DNA from: Vanrija pseudolonga
Taxonomy: Eukaryota; Basidiomycota; Tremellomycetes; Trichosporonales; Trichosporonaceae
Length of the DNA: 64,000 nt
Direction of reading: 5' to 3'
Assembly: GCF_020906515.1 (NCBI RefSeq)
Contig: NC_085854.1
Span: 372,001 to 436,000 of the forward strand
Every line of letters begins with the position of its first letter. Position 1 is the first letter of the stretch. Below the pieces are notes generated by a model. That model worked only from the letters and a program-made list of their open reading frames with translations, searched no databases and had not been told where the DNA came from. The translations under genes were made by a program, and so were the position numbers. Positions 52,825 to 64,000 of the stretch are shown in pieces.

Positions 52825-55800
52825 TCACCACCACAGGTCGCCGCTCGGCACGTCGCCCAGGCCCGTGCCGTCCGGGTTGTTGCCGCCTGCGAGACGGTTG
52901 TCCACATCGGCGGGCAGGAAGAAGTTCTCCAGGCCGACGAACGGCGCAGCGTCAGTCGCAGCGAGTGACCCTCCGAGCGAGTGTCCGTCGAGGAACAAGG
53001 GCAGCGGGTCGCCCTCGCCCAGCTGCAGCCCTGACCGCTCGAGATTCTCCTGCGCAAACAAGAAGTCAAACTCGCTAATCTCGTGGGTCGACTGCGGCGA
53101 CTCCTCCAGCACCTGGCTGGCGGCGCTGAGTAGCAGGTTACCCGGCGAGTGGTGGCTCTGGCCTGGTGTGGCCATGTAGGCCGAGTTGACCAGCGATGTT
53201 GGTGAGAAGGCCGGCACGGTCGCTGGGCTCGGCGCAACGGCGGGGGTCGATGTCGCGCCGGCCCCCCCGACATGCGGGAGTGGAGCTGGTGTCCGGCTGG
53301 GTGACGGCATCACAGATGCCGCAGGGATGACCTTTGCGCGGCGAGCGCGGCGCAAGATCAGGCGAAGCGAGCGAGCATACCGACCAGCGGGGACTGGGGT
53401 GTCAGTTGGATCCAAGCTAGAGCCGCCAACTCACTCTCAGACAGTACACCAGCCAGCTCCTCGACATCCTTGGCAGTCTTCTTCAGGTTGAGCTCCTGGG
53501 GGAAGAGCCTTGCGATGCGGATGAGGAACGACGCTGCAAACGCCGCGCAGACGTGTGTGTAGTGCACGGCGTACCGCAGCGAGTTGCGGTAGTTTTCACG
53601 GCGAAGGCAGATTTCGAGGCAGTGCTGGGCGTTCCGCATTGCCCGAATAGCCAGCGTCCGTTTCTCTTCCGGCATGTTGAGGACATCGGATGGCTCTCTA
53701 ATGCCACGGAGGAGCTGCGAGTTGACAAAGAGCTCCGCGTACTGTCGTTGTATGCCGACTGAGGGGTCAGTGAGTGCTGCTGACTTCGAGACCAGATGGT
53801 AGCACTTACGCGACTCGCGGTAAAAGTCTCCTCGTCCTTTGCCAAAGCGCTCAGCGAGAATCCTGTCCCAATACCGCTCCCATGAGTCGAACTCGTGGTT
53901 GGCCTGCTTCAGCCGTTTGAGCGTGTTCTGGTCAATGGGAAGATCGGGGGCTGCAGTGAGCTCCACGTGGAGTGGTGCTGTTCGGTGTTAGTTGTCCCAT
54001 CGATCCGGCTTCTCAACTCACCCCTCAAGGCAGTCAGCTCGACAGTCGAAATGAGCCTCGCGTCCGAGGTGATCGACAGCGGGTGCTCGAGCAAGCGACG
54101 GCACTGGTGGATCGACTCGTCTTCCCGAAGGATGGCGGGTCGGCCCATGCCATACGCCATCTGGTGCTCCATCAAGTACAGCTAGTTCGTCAGCGACACT
54201 CTCCATCGCACGACTTACGCAGAACCAGACGCGCGAGTGCACCACGAGTGGTCGCTCCTCCTCCAACTCCTCAGGCGTCTTGCCCTTGCCCATCCCGGTA
54301 CGCAGAAGCTTGATGAACGACTTGTTGATGCCCATGTCGAGCGCCATCCGCACAGCGTGGCCGCCAGGCAGCCATCCATTGTCACTGAACGCCGCGAGGA
54401 TGCTCATCGCCTGCACTGCCTCGATCCTGGCAACGGGGTTGAACATCGTTCCCATGGCGACGCGCTGAGCGTGCTCCCGGCACAGTCGCTGAACGTCGCC
54501 GACAGGACCGCCACCGTCCCGAACACGAGCGCCGACCATGGTGATGCAGGTAATGGAGAATGGCGACCGGATCTTGAGCGACTCCCACGTATCAAAGGTC
54601 GGATCGTAGCATGGTAAGAAGTTGCACGAGCCCGTGTAGTAGAGGCCCATGAGCTCCCTGGCTTCCTCCTCGGACACGTAACCTTCGTCTACCACATCCG
54701 GGTAGGCGTGGACATGTGTCTTCTTGACCTTGGATTTCGGCTTGGGCGGGGCGAGTGTCTGCGGCAGCCCCTGTGCCTCAACCACAGCTGGAGGCTTGGG
54801 GCTGACATGGTCACTGAAGCGCGCTTTCTTCTGGGGCTGGCCTACGTCCTGTTGGTCGGCCTCCCGCTTCTGACCAGGAGGTCCAGGCGGTTGCACATGG
54901 ATAGGCGTAGCGCGCTGCTCCTGACGAGCACGTTCAACAGCAGCTTCAACCAACCCAGCCATGTTGGACATGGTGCCGAGCGGGTTGATTATGTCCTCGG
55001 GAGCAAGAATGTCGTCCGGCCCCTCTGACCCGGCACGGGAAGGTGGCAGAGACATGTGACGATCCGACTGCGGAGGCTGTGGAGGGAACGGCTGCCACTG
55101 CCCTGGAGTACCGGCAGCTGCTGGAAGGGGTCGCCTGAAGCCACCGTCGTGTGGGAACTGATGACCGCGGATCCCAGGTGTACCGGTGCTCAGAGGGCTG
55201 TCCGCCGGCGTCTGGGTCATCATGGCCGACGCATTGGCGTAGGGGTTGAATGTTCCAGCCTGGCTTGGTGGAATGAAGCCCGGCGGTGTGGCTCCGGGTG
55301 TTGAGAACCGTGGCTGCGACGCCAGTGCACTCGCCGGGTGGAAGGTCGACGGCCGCTGGCCCGGCGCTCCTTGTGGCGATGTGCCAGCCATAAGAGTGGA
55401 TGGAGCAAAGCCTTGGGTGGCGGCATACTCCGGTGTGGTGGTTGTCCCCGCTCCCGGCGTGTGACCAGACCCATTTGAGGCGGCACTGGATGTGGACATG
55501 CCTTGGCGCAGAGTCTGCACCAGATCACTGAGCGTGTTTTGGATACTCGTCACTTGCGACTCCAGGGACCTGATACGGCTGGACAGGTGAGTAAAGGCGT
55601 GACGTGCATCGACGTACTCTTCCCCGACACCCTCTCCTGCAGTCCGGCCGGGCTTCTCCATGACGCATTCGAGTCCACCGTTGCGGCAGCGCTTGCATGG
55701 TGGATCCTCTGCACCCACGCATCGCATCTTCATCCGTCGGCAATTGTTCTGAGAGCATGGTAAGTCAGGGCTCGGCGCCGCAGCAACTTTATGCACTCAC

Positions 55801-56050
55801 GCAGGCACCTGAAGTGTGAAGGCCGCTGATTAGCATTGCCACGCAGACGTGCGCCGACCGCCTCGTCGTACTTACGGTTGACTCTGTTGATGACTCCCTT
55901 GCGATCCCCCTTGTCGACGGCCGAAGGCTTCACGTCGGCCTTTGACTTGTCTGCAGCCTTGGGGTCCCGAGAGCTGGAGCTAGGAGGCGAGTAGTCATCT
56001 TCCTGGTCGTCTCCAGCTCCGCCCGGCCCATAGTGGTCGTATGACTGCAT
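52825..56050 (-). CDS. Zn2Cys6 transcription factor with fungal middle homology region
   Basis: The seven exons are 55876-56050, 55801-55808, 54219-55748, 54022-54181, 53810-53977, 53435-53758 and 52825-53393 (977 residues). The zinc cluster reads RACNNCRRMKMRCVG...PPCKRCRNGGLEC, with six cysteines in order. The 8-base second exon encodes the first of them. A coiled-coil segment follows (FTHLSSRIRSLESQVTSIQNTLSDLVQTL), which suggests a dimer. A proline/glycine-rich stretch then leads to the fungal transcription factor homology domain from ELMGLYYTGSCNFLPCYDPTF onward. The C-terminus is acidic and serine-rich, a possible activation region. The regulated pathway is unknown. A start at 56131 is in frame but less likely. 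Confidence 0.9.
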
Positions 56051-56812
56051 CCGAGTGTGCGAGCTGGGGAGTAGGTGTGGCGGGGGTCGGGCGTGTGGGG
56101 ATGGGTGTGTGGGGAGAGTGGCTGGATGCAATTGTCGGCGGTCTAGTGATGCGCTGCACTGAACATGACCGGGCTGTCCTTGGCAGAGGAAGGTGGTTCA
56201 CGCGGTGACTCGGTCAAGCCAATGGCAAATCGTTCGGGGTCGTTGAAGTATCGGGGGAGACGAGTGAACCGGTCAAGCTGGGCTGATGTGATGGTCGCGA
56301 CCCGGTTCGTTTTGGGTCTTTGATTGCCTGTGAGTGTGGGGGTTGATGTGTGTGTGATGGGGAGGAGAAATGTCAACAGATGTCTCTGCTGCAGTAGCTG
56401 TAGCGGGTGCGGCGGACCGGGGCGACGCAAATGGACGGCAATGAGCCAAGGATTGTGAGTGGGGTAAACGACAAGCTGCCTGCAGTCCACAGTGGGCATC
56501 AGAGCCCAGGAGGGAGAGCAAACCGTCCAAGGGCAAGGAACGTCGTCCTCCGGTTCGTCGGACCGGAGGTGTGGACATGAGAGTGGGGGGCGGCTACGGG
56601 GGATTAGGCGTGCAAATCAGTTAGGCGCACCAACCACGTGGCATTGACTTCCCTCATCTGGGCGCGTCAGTCGCGTTCGGTTGACGCGTGCAGCAGTCAC
56701 CCACCACCCAGTCTGCCCTCTGTTGTTGTCTTCCCTCGCGGCTTCACAACACGTCCCATCCACAACTTCCTTCCTTCACAACAACAACAACAAATCAACA
56801 CCCAACTCCAGG
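56051..56812. other. divergent promoter region, transcription factor/SMC1
   Basis: This is shared by the zinc-cluster gene and SMC1. An MCB-like site lies near SMC1. No other gene was seen. Confidence 0.5.
56684..56689. promoter_or_regulatory. MCB-like ACGCGT element upstream of SMC1
   Basis: ACGCGT lies 124-129 bases before the SMC1 start codon, with GCGCGTCA and CGCGTT about 10-20 bases upstream. In yeast such MluI boxes drive G1/S expression of replication and cohesion genes through MBF. Confidence 0.45.
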
Positions 56813-59800
56813 ATGCCTCTCAGGCGCCTCGAGTTGTACAACTTCAAGTCGTACCGAGGCAACCAAAAGGTAGACCTCGGCGATGCCCCATTCACTTGCA
56901 TCATCGGCCCAAACGGGTCGGGCAAGTCCAACCTGATGGACGCCATTTCCTTCGTCCTCGGCATCAAGTCGGCCCAGCTCCGCAGCACCCAGCTCAAGGA
57001 CCTCATATACCGCGGTCGCAAGGCTGCCGAGGGCGCCAACGAGATCCTCGGCCTCGATGTCGAGGTACCCGAGACGCAGGACGAGAGCATCTCCAACGAC
57101 GGCCGCAACGCGTGGGTCATGGCCGTGTACGAGGACGGCAACGGCAAGGAGTGGAGATTCAAGCGAACCATTGCCATGTCGGGCTCGTCGACCTACTACC
57201 TCAACGAGAAGGCTGTCACTTGGACCGACTACAACCGGCAGCTTGAGAAGTTCAATATTCTGGTGAAGGCCAAGAACTTCCTCGTCTTCCAGGGCGATGT
57301 CGAGGGTGTCGCGAGTCAAGACTCCAAGGCTCTGGCCAAGCTCATCGACCGGATTAGCGGGTGAGTGTGTCGTGCCTAAAACTGAAACTTACTCGTCAGT
57401 TCGCTCGAGCTTGCACCCGAGTACGAGGCCGCCAAGCTCGCACAGGAGAAGGCGTCCGAGGAGGCCAACGTCAACCATGCCAAGAAGCGCGGCATGCTGA
57501 CCGAGGCCAAGCACTTCAAGGAGCAGACAGCCGAGGTCAAGCACTGGGAGAAGCTACGCGACGAGAAGGACGCGTTAGTACAGCGCAATCTCCTGTGGCG
57601 ACTCTACCACATCACCGAGGAAATCAACGATTCGATTAGCAAGGTTGAGGTGGCTACCGAGGAGCTGCATGAGCGCAGGAACGCGGTTGTGAGTGGAGCT
57701 AGCTCCGTCCCTTTATGACCAACGCTCATTCCCACAGGATGACAGCGATGCCGCGCTCAGGGAGGCGAGGAAGGACCAGGCCAAGGTGCAGCTCAACGTC
57801 AAGAAGCGCGAGGCTGCAGTCAAGAAGGCCCAGAAGGCGGTCGAGGAGAAGAAGCCTGACCTTGTCGCCATTGAGACCCAGATCGCGCACACGGAGAGGA
57901 AAGACGCCAACTCGAAGACTCTGTTTGAGCGTGTCCAGAAAGACCGCCAGCGCCAGGCCGACAGTTTGGCCCAGCTCGAGCAAGGTGCCGCCGAGATCGC
58001 GGCCCGCATGGAGGAAGCCCGTGAGAAGCAGCGCCAGAAGAGCAAGGCCACTGGCAAGGCCCTTTCCGAAGCAGACCTCGCCGAGTACCGCAACCTGTAA
58101 GTCGCCTGTCCATTCTTAGCTGACCCACACAGGCGCTCTGATGCAAACGCCAAGGTCGTCCCGGAACGCCAGAAGCTCGAGTCTCTTCGTCGCGAGCAGA
58201 AGAGCCTCCGTGACGCCCTTGCCTCAGCCGAGGACAAGGTCCAACAGGCTGAGCGCAAGCGCGGCAAACTTAGCAGCGAGGTGGACAGCCTTGCGGACCG
58301 CGAGGAGACTGTAAGTGACCTCTGGTAGCAGGACCTAACAGTTAGCTCTCAGCCAAGGTCTCCGACCTGAAGGAGGAGCGCAAGAGGATTAAGACCGAGA
58401 TCGACAAGGTTCAGGCGCATCGCACTCAGATCAAGTTCGTGTGAACCCAAGGCACTCACTGACGCGTCACAGCCTGAGAGAGACCGAGGCCAACGAAAGG
58501 CTGCAGGAGGTTCTCAACAAGCTGCTTCAGGCCGGCGCGGACAAACGCGAGTCGGAGCGCGAGATCAGGTTGAAGGAGACCTTGACCAACCTCAAGCGCA
58601 TCTTCCCTGGTGTCCACGGCCGTGTGTTCGACCTCTGCAAGGCCTCGGCACAGAAGTACCAGACTGCTGTGATGACTGTCCTTGGCCGTAATCTTGACTC
58701 TGTGGTTGTCGAGGAGGAGAAGGTTGCGATTGAGTGCATCGAGGTGAGTCGAGCCTATTGATCTCCCCGGCCCGCGCTGACCACCACAGTACATGAGGCA
58801 GCAGCGAGCTGGCCAGGCCACTTTTATCCCTCTTGACAGGATCCAGGTCGCGCCGGTTCCAGAGAAGCTCCGTAACTTTGCCAAGGGCGCCCGTCTCGCC
58901 ATCGACTGCATCGAGGCTGACGCCGCGGTGGAGAAGGCAATCCGCTATGCCTGTGGCAGCACGCTGATCTGCGACACAACTGCCATTGCCAGGAATATCT
59001 GCTATGACAAGAGGCAGGATGTCAAGGGTGCGTTAAAGGTTGACTTCACTGCTAATCGTTGCCAGCCGTCACCCTTGACGGCACCGTCATCCACAAGAGC
59101 GGTCAGATCACCGGTGGTCGGGGCCAAGACACGAGGAAGGCCAAGGATGAGAATGTGGACACCCTTAAGCTCCAGAAGGAAAAACACCTTCAGACCCTCA
59201 AGCAGTTGAGCCAGGAGAAGCCCAAGGAGAAGGCCGAGGAAAGCCAGATCCAGGGCCTTGCCCGGCTGCAAGCTGAGCTGTCTCTGGCTGAAGACGACCT
59301 AGGCGCCACTCAGCTCCGCCTCAACGGCCTGCGCAAGGAGCTTGCAACAGTCAACGCAGACCTGAAGAAGTTGGAGCCCGACCAGCAGAAGAAGGCATCT
59401 GCCCTGTCCAAGGCTGAGAAGGAGACTGCGAAGCTCGCCAGTGTCATTGAGAAGGAGGACGACAAGGTGTTCGCCGAGTTCTGCAAGCGCATCAAGGTGC
59501 CCAACATCCGAGAGTACGAGGATGTGCAGCTCAAGGTGGCCCGCGAGGAGAACGAGGCTATTGAGTCGTTCGCTGCTCAGAGCGCTCGTGCTTCTCACCA
59601 GATCGAGTTCGAGAAGAGCCAGCTCAGTAGCACCGACGAGCGACTCGCACACCTGCAGTCGACCGTGGACAAGGCCAAGAAGACGATAAAGAAGCTTCAC
59701 AAGGAAAAGGCTGCGGTGGAGGCCGAGATCGAGCAGCTCCAGGAAGAGATTGCTACGGAGCAGAGCAAGCTTGAGGAGACGAACGCCGAGCTCGAAGAGG

Positions 59801-61027
59801 TTGCCAAGCAGGTCGAAGCCGCGCGCGAGCAGGCCCGCAAGCAACAGCGTGCTCTTGACCGTACCCTCAAGGAGATTGCCGGGTGGAACGACGAGATTGA
59901 GCGGTCCGATTCGAACCGCCACGCCATCTACCGTCGCTGCCGTCTCGAGGACATTGACCTGCCACTAGTGTCAGGATCGCTTGACAAGGTTCCGCTTGAA
60001 GAGGTAGGTCTAGTTGTGGCGTCCATTGTAGTCTCGGTAGCTGACGAGTGCAGGCTGCCCTTGAACAAGAGGAGGACCATCTCGAGGACACACTTCGACC
60101 GGCCCGGACCAACGACTTTGGCATCGAACCAGACTTTGATGTACTCGATGGCGACGACAAGGAAGACGACTCTGAAGAAGTGGGACGCCGGTTTGAGGCC
60201 GAGATTGCCAACAAGAAGGCCGAGTTGGAACGAGTGGTGCCGAACATGAAGGCCATGGAGCGACTATCTGAAGTGCAAAAGAGCCTAGAGGAAGCCGAAG
60301 AGGAGGCCGACGAAACACGGCAAAACTCGAAGGCTGCTCGAGACAAGTTCCAGGCCCTCAAGAAGAAGCGTTGCGAGCTGTTCAACAAGGCGTTCAAGCA
60401 CATGGCCGGGTGCATCGACCGATACTACAAGGACCTCACGAAGAACAGCGTCGTTCCCACGGGTGGTGTGGCATTCCTCGACCTGGAAGACGTCGACGAG
60501 CCATACCTCGGCGGTGTCAAGTACAGCACCATGCCTCCAGGGAAGCGCTTCGTCGAGATTGACCAGCTGTCTGGAGGAGAGAAGACCATGGCTGCGCTTG
60601 CGCTCTTGTTCTCTATCCACAGGTGAGCAGCTCAAGAGTTGGGCCCCACTGACATGCAGTTACCACCCTGCCCCATTCTTTGTGCTTGACGAGGTGGACG
60701 CTGCATTGGACGCCACAAATGTCGCCAAGCTTGCACGATTCGTTCGGGAGCAGGCCGGGGGCAAGAACTCGGACCCCTCCGATGGACACAAATCGGTGCA
60801 GTTCTTGATCATCTCGCTCAAGAGTACCCTGTAAGCCTGCCCTCGATGCCGCCTCCACATTTCGCTGACATGGACCCTGCAGGTACGAGCATGCGGACAG
60901 TCTGGTTGGTGTGTACCGTGAGCAGGTGGAGAACTCGTCTCGTACGCTGTCGCTGGACCTTTCCAAGGTATGTTGCATGGTTGCTGTTGGAGGAGGTGCC
61001 GTGACTAATGGGTCGCAGTACGAGTAA
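56813..61027 (+). CDS. SMC1: SMC1, cohesin ATPase subunit
   Basis: The twelve exons are 56813-57360, 57400-57688, 57738-58096, 58133-58310, 58346-58434, 58473-58743, 58790-59027, 59066-60003, 60054-60622, 60660-60830, 60883-60967 and 61019-61027 (1247 residues, normal for Smc1). The Walker A GPNGSGKS is at 32-39, and the first coiled coil runs from about 190 to 500. The hinge is around [12 protein letters not shown]...[16 protein letters not shown] (about 515-675). A long second coiled coil follows. The ABC signature LSGGEK is at about 1142 and Walker [13 protein letters not shown] ends at 1170-1171. It forms the cohesin ring with Smc3 and Scc1 on chromatin. The last coding exon is only nine bases (Tyr-Glu-stop). 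All phases agree. Confidence 0.97.
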
Positions 61028-61560
61028 AGGGAGTCGAGTGTAGTGCATGTTGTGACTTTGTAGTCGTGGAGCGATGCCACAGAGAAAGAGTGTCGTGTCG
61101 TCATGTCACATGGCCAGACCGTTGGAGTCTGCGATTGGCTTGAGTGGCCAGAGGCTGCCTCCACCGCGGCGGCAACGGCCAACAGTGAGCCGTGGATACC
61201 CTTACGAGATGCGTGTGATCCCTGCCCCAGGTCTGGCAACCCCCCAGTTAAAAGTGTCGAGATGGGTACGAGGCACCCACTGGAAGCGGGGGTCGCACAG
61301 ACTTTGCGGCAGAGGAGGCAGGCAGTCAGCGGCAGCATTCAGTGACGTCGCTCACCCACTCACTCTGCATCTCCAGCCAGCCAAACCGCCCAGTCATCCT
61401 CGCTCTGTTGCCTTCCTTCTCGTTTCCATTGTGGCTTTGTGATTCTCTGGTCAAACTCGTGCACAACAAACAGCCATCATCCTCCAACAGCCAACAGCTC
61501 GGGATCTAGGCCTCCATTGACTTCAATCGACACGCTCCACCCCAGCACACATCGCCCATC
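61028..61560. other. intergenic region between SMC1 and hexokinase
   Basis: This is the 3' flank of SMC1 and the pyrimidine-rich promoter and leader of the hexokinase gene. Confidence 0.5.
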
Positions 61561-63419
61561 ATGCCCCTCCCGGAAATCACAAAGACGATCGAGCCCTACT
61601 TCCTGCTCAAGGAGGACAAGCTGTGCGAGATTGTCGAGTTCTTCAAGCAGGAGCTCGATGCAGGCCTGACAAACTACGGCGAGGACGTCGCCATGGTGCC
61701 GACCTTTGTGCCCGGCGTTCCGGATGGCTCGGAGCAAGGGTGAGTGGGGCGCGGGGCGCGGCCAGCCGAGCTCGCCAGACACGGCGTGCGATGCTCCGCC
61801 GCGATGCGATGGATGGAGCCGACGCAGCTCACACACGCCCACAGCACCTTCCTCGCCCTCGACCTTGGAGGCACCAACCTCCGCGTGTGCGAGGTCCGCC
61901 TGCACGGCAACAACAAGTTTGACATCAAGCAGCAAAAGTACAAGGTGTCGGAGGAGTTGAAGCAGGGCCAGGCGCGCGTGCTGTTTGGTGAGTCGACGGC
62001 GAGCGTGAGGGCCGCGAGAGTGTGCGCGGCAAGGAGCTGGCCGGTGTGCCGAGCTCGATCGACGCCGACGCCCTCCGTGTTCACCGTCGTCCTCCCCCGC
62101 TGACTCATGACCAGACTACATCGCCGACTCGGTCGACGCCTTCCTGACCGACATTGGCAGCGACCTGCAGCCCGAGGGCAACGAGCCCCTGCTGCTCGGC
62201 TTCACGTTCTCGTTCCCCGTCGAGCAGACGGCCCTGGACAGAGGCAAGCTGCTCACCTGGACCAAGGGGTTCAACGCCAAGAACGCGGTCGGCAACGACG
62301 TTGTCAAGCTCCTCCAGGACGCGTTTGACCGCAAGCATATCCACGTCAAGTGTGTGGCGCTGGTTAATGACGTGAGTAGCGGAGCCGGGCGAGAGGGTGT
62401 GGCTTGCGGCTGGCGATGGGGCTCGGGAGGAATAGAAGCATGCGCGGGGGCGCGAGAAGCCGTCATGTTGCGTTGCGGAACCCCACACTAACACGCCCGC
62501 CCAGACCGTCGGCACCCTCCTCTCCAGGTCATACCAGAACGGCCCCGCCCTCATCGGCGCCATCTTCGGCACGGGCACCAACGGCGCGTACATTGACCGC
62601 ACGAGCACCATCAAGAAGCTTGGCAAGGACAAGGTTGCCGAGCTCGAGAAGGGCGGCGAGCACGCGGGCGAGTACATGATTGTCAACACTGAGTGGGGAG
62701 CATTTGACAACAAGGTGAGTGGGGGTGTGTCGGCCGTGCACGCGTGCACGGCCACAACGATATGCGCCTAGGCTAACCCGCCCCAGCGCCGCTGCCTCCC
62801 CGTCTCCATCTTTGACAACAAGCTTGACCGCGAGTCGATCAACCCGCGCAAGCAGGCATTCGAGAAGATGGTCTCGGGCATGTACCTTGGCGAGATTACG
62901 CGCAACATTTTGCTGTTCCTGATCGACTCGTCGCTGCTGTTTGACGGCCACAGCTCGGATATCCTCAACACGCACTACGGCTTTGACGCAGCCTTTGTGT
63001 CCAAGGTGGAGGGCGCCAAGACGGACGACGAGGTCAAGGCGGCCATCATCGACGACCTCAAGGTGGACGTGGCGAACGTGCGTGACTCGGATGCGCCGCT
63101 CGTGCGCTGGGCCGTCAACATTGTCGCCGACCGCGCGTGCACGCTCTCCGCGACGGCCATTGCCGCGATCGTGCTCCACACCGCTCCCAACAGGCGCAAG
63201 GAGGAGGCGCAGACCATCGACGTCGGCGTCGACGGCTCGGTCGCAGAGTTCCTGCCCAACTTTGAGAAGCGCGTCCGCGGCGCCCTGCGGCAAGTCCTCG
63301 GCGAGGAGACGGAGAAGAAGATCACCATCGGCCTCGCAAAGGACGGCTCGGGCGTCGGCGCCGCCCTCGGCGCGCTGACTGCCAAGAAGGCCGCCGCGGC
63401 CCACGGACGTAAAGTGTAA
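61561..63419 (+). CDS. HXK1: hexokinase
   Basis: The exons are 61561-61739, 61845-61987, 62115-62371, 62505-62714 and 62787-63419 (473 residues; fungal hexokinases have about 485). The phosphate-binding motif [12 protein letters not shown] is at 63-74. The hexokinase signature [19 protein letters not shown]...WTKGF and the sugar-site LVNDTVGTLL and [13 protein letters not shown] blocks are all present. The enzyme phosphorylates glucose and fructose in the cytosol and in some fungi also signals glucose repression. It is a hexokinase rather than a glucokinase by overall similarity, but the two are hard to separate by eye. The introns are 82-133 bases, longer than in SMC1, and several are GC-rich. 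Confidence 0.93.
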
Positions 63420-63869
63420 ATATCGTAACGCGGTATAATCGCCCCCAGGCGGCGAAAGTAGCTTCGTGCATGCAGTCGTGTTCGAGGCAGGGGGGGTAAC
63501 AGGGGTGCACGAGGGTGCAGTGCTTGATACTCGGACAGCCGAGGTGGTCGATGCCAACTTGCCGCGACGTTCGGCAGTCCGATCCCTCCCGTCATGTCAG
63601 TCTCCTTAGTCAGGTGTGTAATCGATCGTCATGCCGCCCGCCGGCCAGTCCCTTGACAACGACGACGACGTAGTAACAAACCAAATCATCCCCTCTCAAA
63701 CGCAAACCGCCGGCCATACGTCACAATACACGCTGCATGTTATACACGAGGTCTATCGAATCCCTGCAAATCCTTCTCGTCTTACACAAGCACCGTCTAA
63801 ATCCCAAGAAACTGTGGCGGCACGTTGGCCGCTCCGCTCGCACTCGGTACAATGCACCTTGAAGGGCGC
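63420..63869. other. spacer between convergent genes
   Basis: This lies between the 3' ends of hexokinase and the partial gene at the window edge. No feature was seen. Confidence 0.5.
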
Positions 63870-64000
63870 TTACTGCCGCCGGCCTTGCTGCGCCGCCTGC
63901 TGCTGCTCCGGCTGGATATCCGTCGGCAGCCAGGGCAAGAAGTTCCAGTTGGGCTGCTGCTGTCCCGGGCCGGGCTGGGACGCAGAAGGGTTGGGGCCGT
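63870..64000 (-). CDS. C-terminal end of a gene cut by the window edge
   Basis: On the minus strand an open frame from the window end reads GPNPSASQPGPGQQQPNWNF, then LPWLPTDIQPEQQQAAQQ and a short arginine-rich end before TAA at 63872-63870. It is glutamine- and proline-rich with C/G-ending codons like the neighbouring genes. The family cannot be told from 43 residues. Confidence 0.5.
   Translation of the reverse strand, partial: GPNPSASQPGPGQQQPNWNFLPWLPTDIQPEQQQAAQQGRRQ

Overview
The window is basidiomycete nuclear DNA, most likely from a Tremellomycete yeast such as a member of the Trichosporonales (inference). It is GC-rich and gene-dense. Its genes carry many 35-70 base introns with GTGAGT-like donors, CTNAC branch sites and CAG acceptors. 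The gene set is fungal: SPT7, BUD13, NOT4, PAL1, SUR2, GPI14, a Zn2Cys6 regulator, a GH128 glucanase and UNC93-like and lactonase proteins. I built gene models by joining reading frames at splice sites and requiring exon sums divisible by three. Twenty-six protein genes are called, of which the first (SPT7-like) and last are cut by the window edges; I count one further relic.

Layout, left half. 1-5 kb: SPT7-like (5'-truncated, +), BUD20 (-), SUR2 (+). 5-9 kb: PAL1-domain gene (-) and a 90-residue orphan (-). 9.7-15 kb: the divergent pair BUD13 (-) and NOT4 (+). 15-18.6 kb: the divergent pair GPI14 (-) and a beta-lactamase-fold hydrolase (+). 18.9-21.2 kb: two tandem 14-cysteine secreted proteins and a relic of a third. 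21.4-24.2 kb: a BTB-like gene and an UNC93-like transporter (both -). A 2.8 kb gene-free stretch follows, then a secreted GH128 glucanase at 27-28.7 kb.

Layout, right half. 29.9-32.2 kb: a very acidic orphan protein. 33.7-37.6 kb: a Gfo/Idh/MocA oxidoreductase with a mitochondrial-type leader and the eEF1A methyltransferase EFM5. 38.3-41.5 kb: a divergent pair of a beta-propeller lactonase (-) and an MDR reductase (+). 42-46.4 kb: NAD(H) kinase, an F-box-like orphan and a GNAT acetyltransferase. 46.4-51.0 kb: a gene-free, repeat-rich block. 51-56 kb: a SET-domain methyltransferase and a Zn2Cys6 transcription factor (both -). 56.8-63.4 kb: cohesin SMC1 and a hexokinase (both +). The last 130 bases hold the end of another gene on the minus strand.

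Most genes are unrelated housekeeping genes rather than a cluster. The least explained material is the 46.4-51.0 kb block. It holds four diverged copies of a repeat whose sequence predicts an RNA-like fold: a closing stem around two hairpins, most of the hairpins capped by UUCG, with stem sequences that change while pairing is kept. It also holds four copies of a separate palindromic unit and a long CA microsatellite. Other points of interest are an 8-base microexon that supplies the first zinc-binding cysteine of the transcription factor, a 13-base microexon in the BTB-like gene, and GC-rich GCTCGC-type expansions inside the longer introns. I saw no transposon, retroelement or virus-derived coding region.
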